NCBI GenBank assembly: GCA_012031955.1
Contig: JAAURZ010000189.1
Coordinates: 1 to 5,656, forward strand
Direction: 5' to 3'
DNA from: Bacteroidia bacterium
GTDB taxonomy: Bacteria > Bacteroidota > Bacteroidia > Cytophagales > Cyclobacteriaceae
Length of the DNA: 5,656 bases
Below are positions 1 to 5,656 of this stretch, piece by piece (position 1 is the first letter of the stretch; the number at the start of each line of letters is the position of its first letter). Made by a program: the position numbers and the translations under genes. The notes below the pieces were generated by a model. It searched no databases, had not been told where the DNA came from, and worked only from the letters and a program-made list of their open reading frames with translations.

Positions 1-887
1 ACGTGTTTGGCGTTGCCTGCCAACTGGCAGATGTGATCCATGTGATTGATCAACACGTCGAGATTGCAGTTGGTGCCTTTCGGTGTCGATATGCCGCGCT
101 TCCAGTCCGGCACCATCATCCATGTGTCGAGCACTGCGCCAATTACGGCGCCGCGTTCGATCAGCGCTTTTATCTGGTCGTCGCTGAACTGGCGGTTGTG
201 ATTCACGAGCGTGCGGCAATTATTATGACTTGCCCAAACGGGTCCGCTGAAGTTGTCCATCGCTTCCCAAAAACTCTCGTCGCACAGGTGCGTGGCATCG
301 AGTATCATGCCGAGTGTTTCCATCGCTTTCAGCAATTCGCGCCCGGCGCTACCGATGCCACCTGTTGCGTCGGTGCCTTGCGCATATCGGCCGGGGCCAT
401 AGTGAGCCGGACCGATTGCTCTGAGTCCGTAGTTGTATGCGCGTTCGAGGTGATCGAGCGTGACGATTGAATCGGCTCCTTCGAGGCTGAGAATATAGCC
501 GATCTTTTTGTTTTTATCTTTTGAGGTTGACCAATAAGCGAGGTGCTGTTCGAGACGCTTGTTATCGGTGATGTTGAACAGTTGCCCGTCATCTTCCATG
601 GCCGCATACCAGGTACGTTGTGCCTGCGTGTGCGCCCATGCTTGCTCGGGTGATCGCCAGCCTGGCAGCGGATTATCCTTGGCGACGTACCGTGCGATTT
701 GTGTAGCTACCACGATGCCGACATCACCGCGCCGGAGTTCTTCAAACGACACGGTTGCATGGCCCCGATCGGGCTTATCGTTCATACCCTGCTCACGGTT
801 GTTGATTTCTGAAAGGGGCATGCGCAGGTCGCGATTCCATTCCATCGCGTTCATGCTTAGGTCAAGGTGCGCGTCGACAGTAAACAT
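1..887 (-). CDS. M19 family (renal-type) dipeptidase, C-terminus cut by window edge
   Basis: Zinc metallopeptidase of the membrane dipeptidase (M19) family, which hydrolyses dipeptides and tolerates a D-amino acid at the C-terminal position. I translated this frame by hand from the ATG at 887 to the window edge: 295 codons with no stop. The metal ligands fall in the expected order: His7 and Asp9 (DAHLDLS), Glu136 (SLEGAD), His200 (DATHLCDESFW) and His221 (WASHNN). The 21-residue step between the two later histidines matches the human enzyme (His198/His219). The last conserved Asp and the C-terminal part, perhaps 60-100 residues, lie beyond the left edge. No signal peptide precedes the HxD motif, so the protein is probably cytoplasmic. 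Its ATG shares one base with the stop of the upstream PLP enzyme gene (TGATG), which suggests translational coupling in one operon. The upstream sequence is A-rich without a GGAGG-like site. The family call is very secure; the substrate is not known. Confidence 0.95.
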   Translation of the reverse strand, partial: MFTVDAHLDLSMNAMEWNRDLRMPLSEINNREQGMNDKPDRGHATVSFEELRRGDVGIVVATQIARYVAKDNPLPGWRSPEQAWAHTQAQRTWYAAMEDDGQLFNITDNKRLEQHLAYWSTSKDKNKKIGYILSLEGADSIVTLDHLERAYNYGLRAIGPAHYGPGRYAQGTDATGGIGSAGRELLKAMETLGMILDATHLCDESFWEAMDNFSGPVWASHNNCRTLVNHNRQFSDDQIKALIERGAVIGAVLDTWMMVPDWKRGISTPKGTNCNLDVLINHMDHICQLAGNAKH

Positions 888-1986
888 CAGATGGTCAGTT
901 TTCTTTTTCTCGATGCAATGGACCATACCCCGGTCGCCTTGCCGCTGGTTATCACGGTCGCAAATTCGTGCAGGGCCACCGTTGGACAGATGTGATAGGG
1001 AACACCATACAGCACGTCGCCGACTTTATAAACACGGTCGTCGTCCACCCTCAGCACCATGTGTTCTTCACTGTGCCCGACTGGGGTAAGTGCGCCGGCA
1101 TTGAGGAAGGTGACTCTTTTGTCCAACGCATTTTCGGAGGCAATGGACTTGTGGCCGAGGTCGATGCAGATTACGCGGTCGGCGGGTTTGGAAATAATGC
1201 GTGTGATGACAAGTCCGGCGAAAAGGAATGGTTGTTCGGGTAGTATTTGCTCATAACCCTTGTCCCACAAAATGAAAGTGCCAGGGCTGCATTGCACGGC
1301 GGGGCGTTTTGCGTGTATCGGAAAGGTGGGTGTGCCGCCGGCGATCACCGTGATTTCAGCGTCTTTGTTCGATGAATTCTCTCGCGCAGCAATGCCACGG
1401 CCTCGAAGGCATCGTCGCATTGTTGTGTTCTCACCACGAGATCGGGGTCGCGAAGGTGGCCGTCATAGGCATGAAGTCCATAGAAATGAAGTCCCTCAAT
1501 GGATTCTATTTCCTGCCAAAGTTCAAAAGCATTTTCTGGTTTTATACCTGTTCTGTTCATGCCCACGTTAAGGTCGATGAATACCGGCAGTGTTACGCCG
1601 TGCGCTTCTGCCACAGATGATAGCCATCGTGCTGTTTCGTGGTTGTCGACAAGGCACGAGAATTTTGTGCCGGGAAATTGTTGAACAAGCCTAACCAGCC
1701 TTTCTCCCTTTGGGCCGAGGGGCTGGTGGGCAAGGAGCACATCGGGTGCTTTGAGCAAGGCAAGCATTTCCGCCTCGGCGATGGTTGCGCATTTGAATTT
1801 TTGAATGCCTTCGTCCATCATCATCTGGCACACTTCGGCACACTTGTTTGTTTTCACGTGAGGCCGCAAACGACTTACGTCAGAAACAAATGTTTTGAGT
1901 ATGCGAATGTTTTCTTTGATTCTTTCCGGGTAAAAAAGCAGGCCGGGAGAATCGACGGTGTCTGCGTTGCTTATGTTATACCACAT
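887..1986 (-). CDS. PLP enzyme, D-threonine aldolase / D-serine dehydratase family, with one frameshift
   Basis: Fold-type III (alanine racemase-like) PLP enzyme. Family members cleave D-threonine to glycine and acetaldehyde, or dehydrate D-serine or D-threo-3-hydroxyaspartate. The motif RPHVKTNK holds the expected Schiff-base lysine, Lys45 counted from the ATG at 1986; CATIAEAEML, GLHAYDGH and AGGTPTFPIH follow in family order. Near the C-terminus, YHICPTV gives His332 and Cys334, the His-x-Cys zinc pair of eukaryotic-type D-serine dehydratase (chicken His347/Cys349, both about 30 residues from the end). The reading frame breaks between about 1381 and 1361. Upstream frame ends in ALLRER, downstream frame resumes with KDAEITVIAGG. 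One missing base, for example in the AAA run at 1366-1364, restores a 366-residue protein, the normal family length. I prefer ATG 1986 to the in-frame TTG at 1995 because homologues start just before the WYxI-type segment. It lies 22 nt after the RidA-like gene and overlaps the dipeptidase gene by one base. Dehydratase is favoured over aldolase, but not proven. Confidence 0.9.
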
Positions 1987-2008
1987 GCCTGGCAAGCGTT
2001 TTAAGTCG

Positions 2009-2478
2009 TTATGATTTAATCTCGAAGAGTGCTTCTATCTCCACGGGTATGTTGTCGGGCAGAGAGCCCATGCCGACCGCGCTACGCACGCCGATGCCGT
2101 TTTCCTGGCCCCACACTTTGGCGAACAACTCACTGCAACCGTTGATCACATAAGGATGGCGTTCAAAATCCGGCGTTGCGTTAACCATGCCTAGCACCTT
2201 GATTACGCGTCCTATTTTATTAAGCGTGCCCAGGTTTGCGCGAAGGGTGGCCAGTATCGCGAGACCGACCTGTTGTGCGGCAATTTTCGCTTCCTCCATG
2301 TTTATGTCAACGCCTACTTGCCGATTATCAGCGTGCCATCTGTTTTCACAGTGCCATGACCCGACACGAAAACCTGGTTGCCTACGACCAGAAATGGTTT
2401 GTATACGCCGAGTGGCTTGGGCGCAGGGGGTAACACCAACCCAAGTTCTTCGAATGATTGATCAGCAGTTTTGTTCAT
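2009..2478 (-). CDS. RidA/YjgF-like protein (longer subfamily), with one frameshift
   Basis: Member of the RidA (YjgF/YER057c/UK114) family, whose founding members form trimers and hydrolyse reactive enamine/imine intermediates released by PLP dehydratases. The sequence resembles the roughly 155-residue subfamily that starts with LPPAPKPLGVYKPF and contains VSGHG, LGMVNATPDF and RSAVGMGSLP. The corrected protein has 156 residues. Arg132 and Glu147 stand 15 residues apart, as do Arg105 and Glu120 in E. coli RidA, so the deaminase site appears to be kept. The frame breaks at the TAG at 2316-2314: the first frame ends LIIGK and the other frame continues VGVDINMEEAK. Adding one G next to 2317 (AAG TAG to AAG GTA GGC) joins them exactly. 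The ATG at 2478 follows the permease stop by 8 nt, so the gene is surely co-transcribed with it. There is no evident Shine-Dalgarno site. The context beside a D-amino-acid PLP enzyme suggests it clears that enzyme's product. Confidence 0.9.
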
Positions 2479-2486
2479 GATTGTGA

Positions 2487-3800
2487 TTAGATAAATGCGT
2501 CGAGTATGAGCACGCCGATAATGCCGACAATGGAAACAACCGTCTCCATGAGCGACCAGCTTTTTATTGTGTCTTTTATACTTACGTTGAAATATTCTTT
2601 GAAGAGCCAGAAGCCGGAGTCGTTCACGTGAGAAAACATGAGGCTGCCAGCGCCGATCGCAAGCACCATCAGGTTGGCATTTACGTCGAGCGTAGTGAGA
2701 ATGGGGGCGAAGATGCCGGCGGCGGTAAGACCTGCGACGGTGGCGGAGCCAACACATACGCGAATGACTGATGCGATGAGCCATCCAAGCAGCAAGGGAT
2801 GCATGTTCACGTGCTGCAGCGCGTCGCCGATCTCATTTCCTACACCACTTTCGATCAGGATTTCCTTCAGCGATCCGGCACCGGCCACGATCAGCAGCAG
2901 CATGGCTATGTCTTTTACCGACTCTACGTAGATGTTCATCACCTCTTGCATTTTCTTTTTCCGGCGCAAGCCGAGTGAATAGGTGGCTACGGCCAATGAC
3001 AGCAACATAACGATGGCGGGGTCGCTCACAAATACAAGTATGTTTCTGACTACACCGTATTCCAATTGTTCGGGTTTGATTAGTGTGGTGAGGGCCAGCA
3101 GCAGTACCGGCGACAAAGACGAGAACACACTGTTGGCCATGCCGGGCAGTTCACTTTCTGGTAAAGGCTCCGACTGGAAACTCTTCAGCGGTTGAGCCAC
3201 TATCTTTTTGGTGGTAACTGCGAAAATAGGTCCTGCGATAATCACTGTCGGAATGGCGATGAGCGCGCCATAAATGAGTGTTGTGCCCATGTCGGCGCCG
3301 AACTGGGCGACGAGCGCGGTAGGCGACGGATGCGGAGGCAAAAAGCCGTGCGTTACCGACAATGAGGCTAACATAGGAATGCCGATGAACACGACCGGTA
3401 ATCTGAACTGGTAGGCCACCGAAAAGATGAGCGGTATCACCAGCACGAAGCCAACATTATAAAAGAGCGGTATGCCGATCACAAATCCTGTCACCATCAA
3501 TGCCCAACCGATGTACCGTTCACCGAATATGCCCATCATGCCGGTGGCTATTCGTTGCGCAGCGCCGCTGTCGGCCACAAGCTTTCCCAACATGGCGCCT
3601 GCCACAATGACGATCACCAGCGATCCAAGCATATCTCCAAGGCCGGTTTGTACTGCGGCAACTACCTTGTTCACGGGCATGCCAAGCAGCAGCCCGGCTA
3701 GAATTGAAATGATTAGAAATGCAAGGAAGGCGTTGATCTTGAAATGCGTTATCAGCACTACCAGTAACACAATGCAAAACAGAATGATGAGTAAGGACAT
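2487..3800 (-). CDS. GntP-family permease (gluconate / D-serine transporter type)
   Basis: Intact 437-residue inner-membrane transporter, the normal length for the GntP family (E. coli GntT 438, DsdX 445). The N-terminus (residues 3-40) is two hydrophobic segments, followed by many more along the chain, separated by one charged stretch around residues 196-222 and a basic loop (RRKKK) at 279-283. Two family signatures are plain: HGFLPPHPSPTA at 151-162 and SHVNDSGFWLFKEYF at 390-404, with VGSATVA at 350-356 between them. The family imports gluconate, related sugar acids or D-serine by proton symport. Sequence alone does not separate these. The genes that follow encode a RidA-like protein and a D-hydroxyamino-acid PLP enzyme, and no gluconate kinase or dehydratase is seen, so D-serine or a related amino acid is the better guess. 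It is the first gene of the four-gene run, behind a 168-bp spacer that probably holds its promoter. The ATG at 3800 is chosen because it opens directly onto the first membrane segment. Confidence 0.95.
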   Translation of the reverse strand: MSLLIILFCIVLLVVLITHFKINAFLAFLIISILAGLLLGMPVNKVVAAVQTGLGDMLGSLVIVIVAGAMLGKLVADSGAAQRIATGMMGIFGERYIGWALMVTGFVIGIPLFYNVGFVLVIPLIFSVAYQFRLPVVFIGIPMLASLSVTHGFLPPHPSPTALVAQFGADMGTTLIYGALIAIPTVIIAGPIFAVTTKKIVAQPLKSFQSEPLPESELPGMANSVFSSLSPVLLLALTTLIKPEQLEYGVVRNILVFVSDPAIVMLLSLAVATYSLGLRRKKKMQEVMNIYVESVKDIAMLLLIVAGAGSLKEILIESGVGNEIGDALQHVNMHPLLLGWLIASVIRVCVGSATVAGLTAAGIFAPILTTLDVNANLMVLAIGAGSLMFSHVNDSGFWLFKEYFNVSIKDTIKSWSLMETVVSIVGIIGVLILDAFI

Positions 3801-3968
3801 TGACTAGCGGGGTGATGTGAAATTAAAGATAACAAACACATCCATAATATAAAGAGCTGCCGGCAAATAGAATTGCCCTACAATAATGTATAGAAGTGGT
3901 TCCCCACCCGGGTGCGGGGTGGGCGTAGTTATCGGCGGCCTGGTGCGCGTCGCGTGTGCTCAAGCACA
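3801..3968 (-). promoter_or_regulatory. Spacer between the two gene groups, probable promoter region of the GntP operon
   Basis: This 168-bp spacer is the only sizeable gap between genes in the left 5.2 kb. The half next to the 74-residue gene (3901-3968) is very G+C-rich and carries two hairpins; the half next to the permease start (3801-3900) is A+T-rich. Reading the minus strand, TATCTTTA at about 3831-3824 and TGTGTTTG just upstream each resemble the Bacteroidota -7 consensus TAnnTTTG at most positions, but I could not find a convincing TTG element at the usual 19-21 nt spacing. The location is well supported as a promoter region; the exact promoter is not. Confidence 0.35.
3903..3923 (-). 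terminator. G+C-rich hairpin in the spacer, possible terminator or attenuator
   Basis: CCCACCC at 3903-3909 pairs perfectly with GGGTGGG at 3917-3923 around a 7-base loop. Reading leftwards, no run of T follows, so this is not a classic Rho-independent terminator. It stands between the end of the upstream gene pair and the permease, where a transcript end or a regulated leader would be expected. The structure is visible; its function is a guess. Confidence 0.35.
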
Positions 3969-3969
3969 C
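3954..3969 (-). terminator. Short hairpin overlapping the stop of the 74-residue gene
   Basis: GTGTGC and GCACAC form a perfect 6-bp stem around a 4-base loop (3960-3963). The stem starts at the last base of the TAG stop of the upstream small gene. It lacks a T-run. Together with the larger hairpin at 3903-3923 it may mark the 3' end of the fabH transcript, or protect that end. Confidence 0.3.
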
Positions 3970-4193
3970 TAGAACTTGTCGGGGATTTGTATGATCCGCA
4001 CTACGATCTCGTGCGGGTCGCCGTCTTTGTCCAGCAGGTTGAATTTTACCATCGGGTTGTCGCGCTTGATGTTGCTCTCCACGTGTATGATCTGGTTGTC
4101 CTGGAGATGCTTTTCTATTTCGTTTTGCAGAATATGGAGCGCGTTGGCAAAGTCAACTTCGAGCGGACTGGGGTTGTAGGTAGATGTTTTCAT
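3969..4193 (-). CDS. Conserved-looking hypothetical protein, 74 residues
   Basis: Small soluble protein with no signal peptide and no membrane segment. The N-terminal half (about residues 10-33, LEVDFANALHILQNEIEKHL) reads as an amphipathic helix; the second half, with MVKFNLLDKDGDPHE followed by IVVRIIQIPD, reads as two or three beta strands joined by an acidic turn. I do not recognise a named domain, though proteins of this form are familiar to me from Bacteroidota as uncharacterised family members. It is probably real: it is the only compact open frame in the gap between fabH and the spacer, and its ATG follows the fabH stop by 12 nt on the same strand. Its composition is ordinary for a cytoplasmic protein, and it ends with a hairpin at the stop codon. 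The overlapping frame on the other strand has an unlikely amino-acid composition. Its function is unknown; co-transcription with fabH is the only clue. Confidence 0.8.
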   Translation of the reverse strand: MKTSTYNPSPLEVDFANALHILQNEIEKHLQDNQIIHVESNIKRDNPMVKFNLLDKDGDPHEIVVRIIQIPDKF

Positions 4194-4205
4194 TCAGGGT
4201 CTGTT

Positions 4206-5206
4206 TTACCATCGTATGAGCGCCGACGCCCACGTGAAGCCACTTCCAAAAGCGGCCAGACAAATAACGCTATTTTCTTTGATTTTACCTTCCGCCCAGG
4301 CCTCGCTCATCGCGATGGGGATGGATGCGGCCGTGGTATTGCCGTATCGCATTATGTTGTTGTACACCTGACTGTCGGCAAGGGCGAGTTTTTCCTGGAT
4401 GTATTGGCTTATTCTCAAGTTGGCCTGGTGGGGTATAAGGAGGTCGATGTTTTCTTTTTGCAAGCCGTTTGCATGCAGCGCTTCGTTGATCACTTCCATA
4501 AAACGTACCACAGCATGCTTGAATACCTGGTTGCCATTCATATGAACTTTGTACGTAGACGTATCCGTTATCTGCTCCGGTTGTCGTTCTTCACGGGGGC
4601 GGCTGCTGCCTGGATCTTTCACATAGAGTTCCTCTGCGAAGTTGCCATCGGAGTGAAGGTGCGTCGACAGAACGCCAGGTTGCTGCGAGGCCTGCAAGAT
4701 GGCGGCGCCGGCACCGTCGCCAAAATCACAGCAGTGTTACGACCGCGGGTAGTCACATCCAGCGCTGTCGACTGTATCTCGGCACCGATTACAAGCACGG
4801 TCTTATACATCCCTGATTTAATAAACTGATCGGCCACTGAAACGGCATAGATGAAACCAGAGCAGGCATTGCGAATATCGAGAGCACCAATTCTGCCGTC
4901 GAGCCCGAGTTCACGTTGCAACAACACCCCGGAGCCGGGGAAGAAGTAGTCGGGCGTAATCGTCGCGAATACAATGAAGTCGATGTCACGTTCAGTGAGT
5001 CTTGCGCGGTCGAGCGCCATTCGGGCAGCCTTTGCCGCCATGTTCGCGACGGTGTCTTTAGCGGGGTCTATCCATCGTCTCTCGTGAATACCGGTGCGCT
5101 CAACGATCCAGGCATCGTTGGTGTCCATGAGCATTGACAAATATTGATTGGTGATGACGTTCTCGGGTACATAATGCCCAAGGCCTACGATTTTGGAAAA
5201 AGGCAT
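4206..5206 (-). CDS. fabH: Beta-ketoacyl-ACP synthase III (FabH type), with one frameshift
   Basis: Thiolase-fold condensing enzyme that joins an acyl-CoA primer with malonyl-ACP to start type II fatty acid synthesis, in the cytoplasm. From the ATG at 5206 the corrected protein has 333 residues, the usual length. The catalytic triad is complete: Cys115 in IRNACSGFIY, His260 in LIPHQANLRI and Asn290 in RYGNTTAAS, with His to Asn spaced by 30 as in E. coli (244/274). NDAWIVERTGI and MNGNQVFKHAV are further family signatures. The frame breaks at the T run at 4725-4722: the first frame reads RGRNTAVI then nonsense, and the other resumes as GDGAGAAILQ. One more T restores AVIFGDGAGAAI exactly. A TTG at 5212 is a possible but less likely start. 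No plsX, rpmF or accBC neighbours are seen, so this may be a second copy, or a FabH-like enzyme with another primer. Confidence 0.93.
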
Positions 5207-5656
5207 GTTCAAGTCGTTAGGGCCGCTAAGTTAGTGAAATGTTACCTAATAGACGTTAGCGTATCCGTTCAAAGTTAATTGGGTTTGATCAGGGTCGTGT
5301 GACCAGAGCCTAACTCTTGGCATATGCAAGTAAGAGATTGGGGTGTGGTACTGCTCCCCTTGCTTTCCATACGTGGAGCCAAATGCGTCCTTGGTGAACA
5401 TTCATTGATTTCTGTGACGTTGTGAAAGCTAAGCATAGCTGGTAGGTTATGTGTAGTCAACATTTCATGTAAACCATCGGATGGAATTACACCATTAGAT
5501 CACAGCGGAAAATTCACGAGGTAGTTCTCCTCAATTGTGGACCAAAGGCATTTGTACGATAACCAACCGGTACCGGAAAATATTCCTTCGCATAGGTGAT
5601 GTCATCGTAAACGTTCTCTGCCTATATATCAAAATCATTTGTAGCATTAACATTCC
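5207..5656. other. 450-base stretch with no supportable gene, presumably holding the fabH promoter
   Basis: G+C is about 43 % by hand count over 5221-5656, clearly below the roughly 55 % of sampled coding lines. No frame stays open across it: around 5480-5520 all three minus-strand frames hit stops. The longest open piece (5463-5275, minus, 62 residues) shows no domain I know. Two minus-strand pieces in other frames read somewhat protein-like: one between about 5624 and 5523 (with ENVYDDITYAKEYF and VPVGYRTNAFGPQ) and one between about 5403 and 5228 (with FTKDAFGSTYGKQGEQ and MPRVRLWSHDPDQTQ). They could be relics or chance. I see no tRNA, rRNA or tandem repeat. A perfect 10-bp palindrome, CCGGTACCGG, lies at 5567-5576. 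The fabH promoter should be near 5210-5290, but no convincing TAnnTTTG element is present. Confidence 0.5.

Noticed and set aside
3..470. Plus-strand open frame of 155 codons
   Set aside because: Antisense to the M19 dipeptidase, whose minus-strand frame carries all expected metal ligands.
559..1089. Plus-strand open frame of 176 codons, rich in Ser, Arg and Cys
   Set aside because: Antisense to the dipeptidase and PLP enzyme genes; composition is typical of a shadow frame.
1374..1379. GAATTC (EcoRI site) beside the PLP enzyme frameshift, as a sign of a cloning junction
   Set aside because: A single 6-base site is common by chance, EcoRI joining or fill-in would not delete one base, and protein similarity continues across it.
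1361..4725. Programmed ribosomal frameshifting in three genes
   Set aside because: No slippery heptamer with a following structure is evident, none of these families is known for it, and three unrelated genes would each need it.
3912..4829. Long plus-strand open frame of 305 codons
   Set aside because: It lies antisense to fabH and the 74-residue gene, crosses the hairpin spacer and has no recognisable domain; the minus-strand proteins have full catalytic motifs.
5270..5310. GGTTTGATC-like stretch as part of a tRNA T-arm
   Set aside because: No acceptor stem, anticodon arm or D-arm can be built around it on either strand.
5275..5463. Minus-strand 62-codon open frame as a gene
   Set aside because: No domain, unremarkable length for chance in this composition, and no nearby start context or operon link beyond position.
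5567..5576. CCGGTACCGG palindrome as a regulator site
   Set aside because: Ten bases, a single copy, about 360 bases from the nearest gene start; too weak to call an operator.

Overview
The window looks like a chromosomal piece of a member of the Bacteroidota, probably close to the Chitinophagaceae or a related family. The placement is inferred from the style of the proteins (a FabH with a Bacteroidota-like inserted segment, a RidA-like protein of the longer subfamily, and a small acidic 74-residue protein of a type I associate with that group). It also rests on gene starts that lack a clear Shine-Dalgarno sequence. Sampled coding lines are about 55 % G+C. No marker gene fixes the taxon, so this is a moderate inference.

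Every gene I can support lies on the minus strand, so transcription runs from right to left. From the right: 5207-5656 is a lower-G+C stretch (about 43 % by hand count) with no gene I can defend. It is followed by a FabH-type beta-ketoacyl-ACP synthase III (5206-4206) and, 12 nt later, a 74-residue protein of unknown function (4193-3969). A spacer of 168 bp carries two hairpins. A tight four-gene run then follows: a GntP-family permease (3800-2487), a RidA-like imine/enamine deaminase (2478-2009), a PLP enzyme of the D-threonine aldolase / D-serine dehydratase family (1986-887), and an M19 dipeptidase (887 to beyond the left edge).

The four-gene run makes biochemical sense as a D-amino-acid salvage operon. 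GntP-family transporters include the D-serine permease DsdX. M19 dipeptidases can release D-residues from the C-terminal position of dipeptides. The PLP enzyme would remove the beta-hydroxyl of D-serine, D-threonine or a similar substrate, and RidA-type proteins hydrolyse the reactive enamine/imine that such dehydratases release. The PLP enzyme has a His-x-Cys metal motif, as in eukaryotic-type zinc D-serine dehydratase, which together with the RidA neighbour favours dehydratase over aldolase. The combined role is an inference; the family calls are firm.

Three of the six genes (FabH, RidA-like, PLP enzyme) are each broken by what reads as a single missing base. Each fits the loss of one base from a short run of identical bases, and in each the family motifs continue undisturbed in the next frame. 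This pattern fits sequencing or assembly error better than gene decay, so I annotate them as full-length genes with frameshifts and flag the alternative.
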